From Novosphingobium aureum (GTDB lineage: Bacteria > Pseudomonadota > Alphaproteobacteria > Sphingomonadales > Sphingomonadaceae), in assembly GCF_015865035.1 (NCBI RefSeq), contig NZ_JADZGI010000003.1:260680-324679 (forward strand): DNA of 64,000 nucleotides, given 5' to 3'. The notes beneath the pieces are model-generated. The model searched no databases and was not told the DNA's origin. It worked only from the letters and a program-made list of their open reading frames with translations. The position numbers were made by a program, and so were the translations under genes. Shown piece after piece: positions 16,838-24,363 of this stretch. Within the stretch, counting starts at the first letter, position 1. Each line of letters starts with the position of its first letter.

Positions 16838-18291
16838 TCCGCAATGCCGAGATATGGGCCACTGGCGCGCCGGGCATCTGCCGTGACGTTCGCGTGGGTG
16901 ACACGCGCATCGAGGCGGTGGGTGCGCTGTCTCCCCGTCCCGGCGAGCGGGTGATCGATGCCCGGGGCGCTGCACTGCTGCCCGGCCTTCACGATCATCA
17001 CATCCACCTCGCCGCAACGGCGGCGGCGCGCGCCTCGCTGGACTGCGGCCCTCCCGCGGTCTGCGACGAAAGCGCGCTTAGGCAAGCGCTGCGCAGGGCC
17101 GGCGGCAGCGGCTGGCTGCGGGCAACCGGCTACCACGAGAGCGTCGCGGGAATGCTGCGCCGCGAGGACCTAGATGGATGGTTGCCCGAGCGCCCGTTGC
17201 GCATCCAGCACCGCTCGGGCCGGATGTGGTTCCTCAACAGCCGGGCTCTCGACCTCCTGCTCGAGAACGCCGCCCCGCCGTCCGGCCTCGAGCGCGACGC
17301 TGGGGGCTGGACCGGACGACTATTCGACGAGGACGCATGGCTGCGCCGCGTGCTCGCCGGCTCGCCCCCCGACCTCACGGCCCTCGGGCGGGACCTTTCG
17401 CGCTACGGCGTGACCGGGGTCACCGACATGTCGCCCAACAATAATGCCGAGACGGTCGCCTGGCTCGCCTCGGCGCGGCAAGACGGCTTCGCCCCGCAGG
17501 TGGTCATCGCCGGAACGCGCGAACTGGCCGAAGTCGCGATGCCGCCGGGACTGGCGCTGGGCCCGGTGAAGATCCACCTGCACGAGGCCGCCTTGCCCGA
17601 TCTCGATGCGCAGATCGCCCTTGCCCGCCGCGCCCATGCGCAAGGTCGCGGTCTCGCCATCCATTGCACCACCGAGGTCGAGCTGGTCTTCGCGCTCGCC
17701 CTGCTGCGCGAGGCCGGTCCCGTCCGCGGCGACCGCATCGAACACGCAGGCATCGCCCCTGACGCGCTCGTCGCCCAAATCGCCGAGCTCGGACTGCAGG
17801 TAGTGAGCCAGCCCGCCTTCATCGCCGAACGTGGCGACCAGTATCGGAAAGGCGTCGCGAGCGAGGACTGGCCGCACCTCTATCGCCTGCGCGCCTTCCG
17901 CAAGGCCGGTGTCGTGCTGGCGGCGGGCAGCGACGCGCCTTACGGTACCATCGACCCATGGGCGGCGATGCGCGCGGCCTGCACGCGGCGCACCCGCGAG
18001 GGGCACGTCATCGGACCTGCCGAAAGCCTCGATCCCGAACAGGCGCTAGACCTGTTCCTCGCAGATCCCCTCGATCTCGCGCGCCAGCGCCGTGTCGAGC
18101 CGGGTGCCGCGGCCGATCTGTGCCTGCTCGACCGCCCCTGGAACGAAGCCCGCGAACAGCTCGATGGCGCGATGGTGCGCGCCACGATTTCAGCCGGGCG
18201 CCTTGTCCACGAGCGCCCGGTCCTCGCCCACGACAGCATCGACGAGCCCCCAGTCACGCGCCGTGCTCACGCCGATACGGCGGCCCGATAG
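16831..18291 (+). CDS. Amidohydrolase 3 family metal-dependent hydrolase (YtcJ-like)
   Basis: A 486-residue protein of the YtcJ/N-substituted formamide deformylase type. The small beta-domain start MLIRNAEIWATG is followed by the metal motif GLHDHHIHLAA. Further metal or active-site segments are AIHCTTEVE, RIEHAGI and AAGSDAPYGTIDPW. It hydrolyses an amide or related C-N/C-O bond using Zn2+ or similar. The ATG lies inside the previous gene (7-bp overlap), so translation is coupled. The last 102 bp overlap the 3' end of the convergent enoyl-CoA hydratase gene in antisense. Confidence 0.87.
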   Translation: MLIRNAEIWATGAPGICRDVRVGDTRIEAVGALSPRPGERVIDARGAALLPGLHDHHIHLAATAAARASLDCGPPAVCDESALRQALRRAGGSGWLRATGYHESVAGMLRREDLDGWLPERPLRIQHRSGRMWFLNSRALDLLLENAAPPSGLERDAGGWTGRLFDEDAWLRRVLAGSPPDLTALGRDLSRYGVTGVTDMSPNNNAETVAWLASARQDGFAPQVVIAGTRELAEVAMPPGLALGPVKIHLHEAALPDLDAQIALARRAHAQGRGLAIHCTTEVELVFALALLREAGPVRGDRIEHAGIAPDALVAQIAELGLQVVSQPAFIAERGDQYRKGVASEDWPHLYRLRAFRKAGVVLAAGSDAPYGTIDPWAAMRAACTRRTREGHVIGPAESLDPEQALDLFLADPLDLARQRRVEPGAAADLCLLDRPWNEAREQLDGAMVRATISAGRLVHERPVLAHDSIDEPPVTRRAHADTAAR

Positions 18292-19200
18292 CACCATCAG
18301 CGCGGTGCGCTGCCGCCCGATCTTGCGCGAGAGCGAGACACAGCCGCCCGCGCCGGGAAGCAGGCCCATCGCCAGTTCGGGCAAGTGGAATATCGCGTCC
18401 TCATGCGCCTCGATGCGCCCCCATGCCGCCAGTTCGAGCGATGCCCCGACACACAATCCCTGCACAGTGCTGACCATGCGCGAACGGCAGCGGGCTGCGG
18501 CGAGCGCGGGCAGCGTCCGCATCCGGATCGCATGGGCCTGTGCCGGATCGCGCGTGGTTCCAAACTCCGACAGGTCGGCGCCTGCCCCGAAGGCCCGTCC
18601 CGCACCGCGCAGCTCGACACGCGCGATGGTCGGGTCGATTGCTGCGAGGTCGAAGGCCTCGCGCAAGGCGTCGCGCATCGCCGCGTCGATGGCGTTGCGC
18701 GCATGGGGCCGATCGACCTCAATCGACAGGACATCGCCGCGGCGCGCGACACGCAGCTCGCCACCGGGTAATCTTGCTGCCGGCGCGCGGGTGCCCAGCC
18801 AGTCGCGGTATTCGGCGCCTCCCTGCAAGGTCGCATAGGCGAGCGATTCGACGAGCAGCGCAGACATCGGGTCCATGCCCTCGATCGTGCGCAGCAACTG
18901 GACCAGCACCCCGGCCGCGAGCGGGCGCGCGAGGATCGCGGTGAGCAGGCTCTCGGCGCGCACCGGCGCTTCGACCACGCAGTCGAGAGAGGCCGCGAGG
19001 GGGTGGTCCGAATCACCCAGCCCGATCACCGGACAGGGCGGCAGGTCCGAAAGGCTTGCCAAACGATTGCACTCGGGCGGCACGTGCTCGAGGTCGATCA
19101 TGACGAGGGGCACGCGCGCATCCGGAAGGCCGTCTCGCAGTGCAGCAATGTCAAGAATATAATCTTCTATACCCACGCGAAACCCTTGCATTTCAGCCAT
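18190..19200 (-). CDS. Enoyl-CoA hydratase/isomerase family protein with N-terminal extension
   Basis: A 336-residue protein. The crotonase core begins only at about residue 140 (RRGDVLSIEVDRPHARNAID). It keeps both crotonase Glu positions (CVGASLELAAW and HLPELAMGLLPGAGG) and ends soon after WGLVDAVV, so the usual C-terminal helices are short. The first ~130 residues are not crotonase-like. The ATG at 19200 is chosen because GGAG sits 6 nt ahead of it; an ATG at 19221 lacks this. It is convergent with the amidohydrolase gene, overlapping by 102 bp, and divergent from the IclR regulator, which probably controls it. Confidence 0.8.
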   Translation of the reverse strand: MAEMQGFRVGIEDYILDIAALRDGLPDARVPLVMIDLEHVPPECNRLASLSDLPPCPVIGLGDSDHPLAASLDCVVEAPVRAESLLTAILARPLAAGVLVQLLRTIEGMDPMSALLVESLAYATLQGGAEYRDWLGTRAPAARLPGGELRVARRGDVLSIEVDRPHARNAIDAAMRDALREAFDLAAIDPTIARVELRGAGRAFGAGADLSEFGTTRDPAQAHAIRMRTLPALAAARCRSRMVSTVQGLCVGASLELAAWGRIEAHEDAIFHLPELAMGLLPGAGGCVSLSRKIGRQRTALMVLSGRRIGVSTARDWGLVDAVVGEDRALVDKAPG

Positions 19201-19257
19201 TCCCGGCTCCAACTGCGACATAGCGCAAGCACAAAAACCGATATGGTGTCATTTTTC

Positions 19258-19282
19258 TTGACTTGGGCATCCGGCAAGTCAA
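19258..19282. promoter_or_regulatory. Perfect 8-bp inverted repeat, candidate IclR operator
   Basis: TTGACTTG (19258-19265) and CAAGTCAA (19275-19282) are perfect complements with a 9-bp spacer. It lies between the divergent enoyl-CoA hydratase and IclR genes, 34 bp ahead of the IclR start. Size and place fit an IclR-family dimer site that would control both directions. Confidence 0.6.
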
Positions 19283-19315
19283 CACTGCTGTTCAATAAGA
19301 GTAGTGGAGAGAGAC

Positions 19316-20113
19316 ATGCTGGCACACACATCGAACAAGGCGAAAATCGCACGGCGGGTGGTCGAGGTTCTTCAGTTCTTCGACGAGGCCCACCCCCAGG
19401 CAACGGTCATGGACATCGTACGTCGTTACGACCGTCCGCAATCGAGCACTTCGGAATTGCTTTCGAGCCTTGTCGAACTCGGCATTCTCTACAAGGACGG
19501 CCAGAGCCGCTCCTATCGCCCGACCCCGCGCGCCGCGATGCTCGGCGGGTCGACCCAGGCCCCGATCATCCGCGACGGGCGCCTCACTCTCCTGCTCGAC
19601 CGCCTGCAGGCACAATCGGGCCTGACCGTCGCGCTGTTCGGCCTCGTCGGTGTCGAAGCGCAGGTCTTCAACTGCCGCTCGGCCACCAACCGCCGCGCCG
19701 GCATGTTCTGCGAGAACTTCACCGGAGGCCAGACCGAGCGCCTGACCGACAGCGCCGTTGGCCGCCTCCTGCTCTCGACCCTTTCGCGCCCGCGCCGCGA
19801 AGGCATCGTGCGCCGCCTCAACGCCGAAGCGCCGGGCGAGCACATCCCCTATCCCGACATGCTCGCGATGATCGACCAGTACGAACGCAAGGGCATGGCC
19901 ACCGGCGAGGCCGGTTTCGGCGTCGATGCCGAGGCCTGCGCCGCGCTCATCCCGGCCTATGCCGTCGACCAGCCCATGGCGATCGGCTTCGTCTACCGCC
20001 CTTCCTCGAGCATCGACGTCGAGGCGCTGCAGGACATGCTCAAGGACGCCATCCACCACGCGATCGAGCGCGAGGACAACCACTCGGTCACCCCGCTCGT
20101 CGCCGCAGCCTGA
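19316..20113 (+). CDS. IclR-family transcriptional regulator
   Basis: A 265-residue regulator. The winged helix is at residues about 9-65 (ARRVVEVLQFFDEAHPQAT then RPQSSTSELLSSLVELGILY). The IclR effector domain follows, with SGLTVALFGLVG and the usual TDSAVGRLLLSTL element in place of the typical 'lha.a.GKa.La' segment. The ATG at 19316 has TGGAGAGAGAC upstream. It is divergent from the enoyl-CoA hydratase gene and sits at the end of the CoA cassette. A strong terminator follows at 20215. The ligand is probably an acid or CoA ester of the pathway; this is inference. Confidence 0.88.
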   Translation: MLAHTSNKAKIARRVVEVLQFFDEAHPQATVMDIVRRYDRPQSSTSELLSSLVELGILYKDGQSRSYRPTPRAAMLGGSTQAPIIRDGRLTLLLDRLQAQSGLTVALFGLVGVEAQVFNCRSATNRRAGMFCENFTGGQTERLTDSAVGRLLLSTLSRPRREGIVRRLNAEAPGEHIPYPDMLAMIDQYERKGMATGEAGFGVDAEACAALIPAYAVDQPMAIGFVYRPSSSIDVEALQDMLKDAIHHAIEREDNHSVTPLVAAA

Positions 20114-20214
20114 CACTGCGGCGCCGTCCGCCGCGGCGCGTGGCCACGAGGCCGACGCGCTGCAAGCGGGCCGGGATCGCGCAGACCCGGAATATCGACA
20201 GCTCCCACGAGAAA

Positions 20215-20245
20215 GGGCCAGCTCTTCATGAGCTGGCCCTTTTTT
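20215..20245 (+). terminator. Intrinsic terminator of the IclR gene
   Basis: GGGCCAGCTC-TTCAT-GAGCTGGCCC is a perfect 10-bp stem followed by a T-run (through 20245). It lies about 100 bp after the IclR stop codon. Confidence 0.92.
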
Positions 20246-20554
20246 GTCGTCCATCCCTGACGCGTGGCACGTGCGATCGCAGGCGAAAGACACGAGCAAG
20301 CCTGCACAAGCCTGCCGCACAGTTCGCCTCGGCCTGCCGGCCGGGCACCGCTCCTCGCTACGACCCTGGGCCCAAGCTGGGCCGCCGGATAGCTACGCTG
20401 CGCCAGATAAACCCGGCAGCCAGAGCCCGCTGCCCTGTGCTCGCACCACCTGCACACCACTGCGAGGCAGAACCGGTCTTCGCGTGTTTCCTCAGGGCCG
20501 GTGTCCATGGGCCGGCCCTTTCTACGAGACCGTAGGCTCGCCAACCGCAGGTAC

Positions 20555-20586
20555 AAAAAAGGGACCAGGTCTTTCCGACCCGGCCC
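20555..20586 (-). terminator. Intrinsic terminator of the leftward P450 operon
   Basis: On the minus strand GGGCCGGGTC-GGAAA-GACCTGGTCCC forms a stem with one bulge and is followed by six T. It lies about 100 bp downstream of the amidohydrolase stop at 20689. Confidence 0.75.
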
Positions 20587-20625
20587 CTCTGGGTGCCGTC
20601 GCGATTGCTTTCAGCACCTGATGGT

Positions 20626-20666
20626 TTCCTGCACGAACGCCGTTACCCCAGTCGTTCGTGCAGGAA
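20626..20666. repeat. Perfect 14-bp inverted repeat with 13-nt loop
   Basis: TTCCTGCACGAACG (20626-20639) pairs exactly with CGTTCGTGCAGGAA (20653-20666). It lies 22 bp past the amidohydrolase stop, before the terminator. The octamer CGTTACCC occurs once in the loop and again just after the right arm. The length and perfection exceed an ordinary terminator. It could be a mobile-element remnant, an mRNA-protecting hairpin or a second terminator. Confidence 0.65.
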
Positions 20667-20688
20667 GCCCGTTACCCTTGCCGTGCGC

Positions 20689-22011
20689 TCAGGCGCTTTC
20701 CTTCTTGCGCTTGTCGTGCTGCGAGAACATGCGCATGAGATCGCCCGAGGTGATCGGGCGCGTCGTGCCTTCCTCGACCGGACGATCGCCGCCCGAGCTC
20801 TTGGGCGAGGTGTCGACCCCGGCGGCCTCGGCCCGCTGGCGCAGCGCGCCGACGGTGAGATCTTCCTTCCTGCCCAGCTCGAACAGCGGGAAGTTGAACC
20901 AGCGCATCGCGTTCTGGTGCGTGATCTTGTCGATCTGCGCATCGGTAAGGTGGCGGATCGCCTTGTAGAGATGCTCGGGCACTTCGGGCCACAGCGTGTC
21001 CGAATGCGGGTAGTCGGTCTCGTAGGCGATGTTGTCCTCGCCGATGTACTCGATGTTCTGCAGCCCGAACTGGTCATCGATAAAGCAGTTCAGGAAGTGG
21101 CGGCGGAACATCTCGCTGGGCTTGAGGTCCTGGAACACCGAATTGGTCCAGGCCTTGTGCCGCCAGTTGGAAAAGTCCGATCGCTCGAGGAAATAGGGCA
21201 CCCAGCCAATTCCGCCTTCGGAGAGCGCGATGCGCAAGCTGGGGTACTTGTGCAGGGCCTGGAGCTGCAGCCAGTCGGCCGCGCCATAGGCGATCGACAT
21301 CGGCATGGTGGTGATCCATGCCTCGATCGGGGTTTCCTCGGAGGCATGCGGCGCCGGGTTGCCCGCGCCGATGTGGCAGCAGATCGTCAGGTCGGTGTCG
21401 ACGATCGCCTTCCAGAACGGCTCCCAGTATTCATTGTGGATGCTGGGCAGGCCCTGCACGGTCGGGGCATCGCTGACCGAGACCGCCTTGAAGCCCTTCT
21501 TCGCGAGGCGGTGGATCTCCTCGACGCAGGCATCCATGTTCCAGGTCGGCAGGATGCCGCAGGGAATGAAGCGTGCCGGGTAGGCGTCGCACCATTCGTC
21601 CTTGTGCCAGTCGTTGTAGGCGCGCAGGTGCACCAGCGCGCGATCCTTGTCCTTGGCACGGTGCAGGCGCCCGCCGGCAAAGTCGAACACCGAGCCGAAG
21701 TTGACCGAGGCGGCGATGCCGTTGACGTCCATGTCCTCGACCCGCGCATGGACATCGTAGACGCCCGCGCGCAGCTGATCGAGCGCGGTCGGCTCCATCC
21801 CGTATTCGTTCATCGGACGACCGACCACCGCGTTGAGCCCGACCGAGGGCAGGTACATGCCCTGGTATTCCCAGGCCGCCTTGCCCTGGGCGTCGGTTAC
21901 GAAGCGCGGCGCGTCCTCGAGGTCCTTGGCCGAGAGGTGATTCTTGAACATGTCGGGCGGTTCGCTGATGTGATCATCCACGCTGATCAGCACCATGTCG
22001 TTCATTTCCAT
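20689..22011 (-). CDS. Amidohydrolase 2 family protein (ACMSD-like fold)
   Basis: A 440-residue TIM-barrel hydrolase/decarboxylase of the amidohydrolase-2 family. The N-terminal metal element is LISVDDHISEPPDMF, ICCHIGAGN supplies the next His, and YETDYPHSDTLWPEV carries the late catalytic Asp. Members cleave C-C or C-N bonds (decarboxylases, hydratases, hydrolases of ring-cleavage products). The ATG at 22011 follows ACGGAGAGACGG. It is the last gene of the leftward P450 run, 52 bp after DUF2889. Its partner genes suggest action on a ring-derived or side-chain-cleaved acid; the exact reaction is unknown. Confidence 0.85.
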   Translation of the reverse strand: MEMNDMVLISVDDHISEPPDMFKNHLSAKDLEDAPRFVTDAQGKAAWEYQGMYLPSVGLNAVVGRPMNEYGMEPTALDQLRAGVYDVHARVEDMDVNGIAASVNFGSVFDFAGGRLHRAKDKDRALVHLRAYNDWHKDEWCDAYPARFIPCGILPTWNMDACVEEIHRLAKKGFKAVSVSDAPTVQGLPSIHNEYWEPFWKAIVDTDLTICCHIGAGNPAPHASEETPIEAWITTMPMSIAYGAADWLQLQALHKYPSLRIALSEGGIGWVPYFLERSDFSNWRHKAWTNSVFQDLKPSEMFRRHFLNCFIDDQFGLQNIEYIGEDNIAYETDYPHSDTLWPEVPEHLYKAIRHLTDAQIDKITHQNAMRWFNFPLFELGRKEDLTVGALRQRAEAAGVDTSPKSSGGDRPVEEGTTRPITSGDLMRMFSQHDKRKKESA

Positions 22012-22063
22012 GACCGTCTCTCCGTCATTTATATCTCGTTGCACACAATTCTAGCGCATCGGC

Positions 22064-22789
22064 TCAGCCAAGCCCATCGAGGGGGCGATCCATCGCCTCG
22101 GTGAAGTCGTGGATGCCGCTGATCCGCCTGGCCCGTTCGCGCTGGCCGGGCTGGAAGGTGTGGCAATTGGGCGGAATGCGCATGGCATTCGATTGCTTTT
22201 CCATCGGAATCTGCCGCCCGTGCGAGATCACCGCCGAGCCGCGCAGCAGCCGCGCCATTTCCTCGCGCGCAGGATCGAGCGAGGCGATCCACGCGCCCAT
22301 GTCCTTGTAGCCCATCCCGGCAATGGCCGGCGGCTCGACGAAGCGGCGATCACGCTCGACCCAGGCCATCTCGTGCGTGCCGTTGCGCGCGATGGTCATG
22401 TGACGCACTCCGTCCTCGGGATCCTCGACGCACAGGTCGTAGCGCGTGGGCGCGGCGTCGAGCGCATGGGCTGCGGCGAGCACCGCGATGTCGAACAGGT
22501 GCGTGCAGTTCTGCTTCTTCGCGCCCACCGTTCCGGCCTCGGCGAGCCGGGCGCCGGTGAAGGTTGCCGCGAGCACCGCAGGCGCACCGGGGCAGGTCGA
22601 CCAGGGCGCCCGGATCATCTCGCCCTCGATCGCAGTAATGAACGTGCCGTCGTGCCCGAGCGTGACGCGCATGTGGTGCAGGTCATCCTCGACCAGCGCC
22701 GTCACCGTACCTTGCCCCGGCAGGATCGCGATGGCGCGGTGAAACGCACCGCCGCTGAAGGTCTCGTTCGACAAGGCTGCGCGCACCAT
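22064..22789 (-). CDS. DUF2889 family protein
   Basis: A 241-residue soluble protein. ALVEDDLHHMRVTLGHDG, IRAPWSTCPGA and the following NCTHLFDIAVLAAAHA are the conserved landmarks of DUF2889 as I know it. The conserved Asp, His and Cys residues in these motifs hint at an enzyme, but no reaction is established to my knowledge. It starts 3 bp after the Ltp2-like gene and is therefore surely co-translated with it. Its presence in a P450/Ltp2/acyl-CoA cluster suggests a role in processing the same CoA thioester or ring product. Confidence 0.8.
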   Translation of the reverse strand: MVRAALSNETFSGGAFHRAIAILPGQGTVTALVEDDLHHMRVTLGHDGTFITAIEGEMIRAPWSTCPGAPAVLAATFTGARLAEAGTVGAKKQNCTHLFDIAVLAAAHALDAAPTRYDLCVEDPEDGVRHMTIARNGTHEMAWVERDRRFVEPPAIAGMGYKDMGAWIASLDPAREEMARLLRGSAVISHGRQIPMEKQSNAMRIPPNCHTFQPGQRERARRISGIHDFTEAMDRPLDGLG

Positions 22790-22792
22790 GGC

Positions 22793-23953
22793 CTAGTCCC
22801 GCGTCAGCAGCAGCGCGGCAGCCATCGGCCCGCCCCCGCTCGTCGCGACGGCCACGCGCGGATTGCCCGCCACCTGCCGTGCACCACCCTGCCCGCGCAG
22901 CTGGATCACGCTCTCGTGCGCGAAGCCGAAGCCGTGCAGCCGTCCTGCGCCCAGTTGCCCACCGCCGGTGTTGAGCGGCAGCTCCCCGTCGAGCGCGATG
23001 CGCGTGCCGCCCTCGATGAAGCGATGCCCCTCGCCCACCTCGCAGATGCCGAGCCCTTCGAGCCAGGTGATCGGGTGGAAGGCAAACCCGTCGTAGAACT
23101 GCGCCACGTCGATGTCCGCAGGACCGTAGTCGCAGTTTTTCCAAAGCGCCTTGCCGGTCGGATAGGAGCCGGGCCACTCGGCCTGGTCCCAGCTATAGCG
23201 CTCGACCGAACCGGCCGTGGCGGCGATGCGGACGGGCGTCGTCTTGACCTCGTCGAGCGCATCGCCCGCCGAGACGATCACCACCGTCGCGGCGTCGGAG
23301 AAGCGGTCGCAGTCGTAAAGGCAGAACGGGCTCGAGATCATCCTTGCCGCGAAGTACTTCTCGCTCGTGAGCGGCTCCTTCACGATGGCGCGCGGATTGA
23401 GCGCGGCATTGCGGTGCGCGTTGAGCGCGACCTGCGAGAGCTGCTCGCGGGTCATGCCGTAGCGCGCCATGTGGCGCGTGGCATATTGCGCGACCCAGGT
23501 CGCCGCCGAGATCGCATAGAACGGCGCGGTCCACTGCGAGGCCCCGGTTACCTCGGTGCGGCGTGGAGGCGGATAGTTCGCAGGGTCCGCCATCGCGCCT
23601 GCCTCGTAGACGGTGCGAAAGCAGATCACGTGGCGGGCCCGGCCCGCCTTGACCGCCATCGCCGCCGCCGAGATCGCGCCGAGCTGCGCGGTCATCTCGG
23701 CAGCGCCGAGGTGCCAGCGCGTGGAGAGCCCCAGCGCCTCGATCACGTCGTCCGAGGAGACCGGCGAGAAGCCGAGGAAGCCTTGCATCTTGCCCGGATA
23801 GGTCGCGACACCGTCGATCTGTTCGGGCCTGAGCCCCGCATCGTCGAGCGCCTCGCGCACGGCATCGAGGGTGAGCAGCAGCGGATGGCGTTCGAGCCGC
23901 ACGCCCACTTCGGACATGCCGACGCCGGTGACATAGGCTTCGCTGGCGCTCAT
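22793..23953 (-). CDS. Thiolase-fold lipid-transfer-type protein, Ltp2-like aldolase
   Basis: A 386-residue thiolase-superfamily protein of the SCP-x/Ltp branch. The place where thiolases have the nucleophilic Cys (about residues 80-97, WHLGAAEMTAQLGAISAA) has no Cys, so it cannot be a normal thiolase. Instead QFYDGFAFHP (Tyr287) and LPLNTGGGQLGAGRLHG match the active region of Ltp2-type retro-aldolases, which remove the last propionyl unit from the steroid side chain together with a DUF35 partner. That partner gene is adjacent, overlapping by 4 bp. The 3-bp gap to DUF2889 adds to tight coupling. The likely reaction is retro-aldol cleavage of a tertiary hydroxyacyl-CoA; substrate is inferred only. 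Confidence 0.82.
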   Translation of the reverse strand: MSASEAYVTGVGMSEVGVRLERHPLLLTLDAVREALDDAGLRPEQIDGVATYPGKMQGFLGFSPVSSDDVIEALGLSTRWHLGAAEMTAQLGAISAAAMAVKAGRARHVICFRTVYEAGAMADPANYPPPRRTEVTGASQWTAPFYAISAATWVAQYATRHMARYGMTREQLSQVALNAHRNAALNPRAIVKEPLTSEKYFAARMISSPFCLYDCDRFSDAATVVIVSAGDALDEVKTTPVRIAATAGSVERYSWDQAEWPGSYPTGKALWKNCDYGPADIDVAQFYDGFAFHPITWLEGLGICEVGEGHRFIEGGTRIALDGELPLNTGGGQLGAGRLHGFGFAHESVIQLRGQGGARQVAGNPRVAVATSGGGPMAAALLLTRD

Positions 23954-24363
23954 TGCGCCACCTTCTCGAACAGCGGGAAGAAGATGCCCTCGTCCTCCTC
24001 GAAGGTGACCTGAACCGCATCGCCCACCGCGACATCCTCGGGCGCGCAGCCCACGATGTTGGTGGTGAGATAGATCGAGGGATCCTCCTCGAGCGCGACG
24101 CGCGCGATCACGAAGGGCACCTCCAGCCCCGGCATCCAGGGCTGGTGATTGATCGTGTAGCTATCGACCACGCCGCGCCCGCAGGTCGGCTGGGCTGCAA
24201 CGTTCTCGCTCCAGCAGCCCCGGCACAGCGGCTGGGGCGGATGCAGCCACTTGCCGCAATCGCCGCATCGGCAGATCATCAGGTGCCCCTGCGCGCCCCC
24301 GGTCCAGAACGCGCGGTTGTCGCGGTCGAGCCGGGGGCGCGGACGGGCAGCGCCGAAGCTCAT
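23950..24363 (-). CDS. DUF35 Zn-ribbon/OB-fold protein, Ltp2-partner type
   Basis: A 137-residue protein with the rubredoxin-like Zn ribbon CRCGDCGKW and CRGC at about residues 31-50 (two CxxC pairs), followed by an OB-fold domain (VVDSYTINHQP, FVIARVALEED, VGDAVQVTFEE). Proteins of this type form complexes with thiolase-fold partners, as ChsH2 does with Ltp2. It overlaps P450 and the Ltp2-like gene by 4 bp each (ATGA), so the three are translationally coupled. Its first ~25 residues are basic and may contact CoA or the partner. Confidence 0.88.
   Translation of the reverse strand: MSFGAARPRPRLDRDNRAFWTGGAQGHLMICRCGDCGKWLHPPQPLCRGCWSENVAAQPTCGRGVVDSYTINHQPWMPGLEVPFVIARVALEEDPSIYLTTNIVGCAPEDVAVGDAVQVTFEEDEGIFFPLFEKVAQ

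Larger units (their letters stand above)
20246..20688. other. Hairpin-rich intergenic region, no gene
   Basis: This 443 bp separates the IclR terminator from the tail of the leftward P450 operon. No supported coding frame is seen. It contains three inverted repeats: AGGGCCGG/CCGGCCCT at 20494-20519 (then TT on the plus strand), the minus-strand terminator at 20555-20586, and a 14-bp perfect repeat at 20626-20666. No promoter is obvious. Confidence 0.6.
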
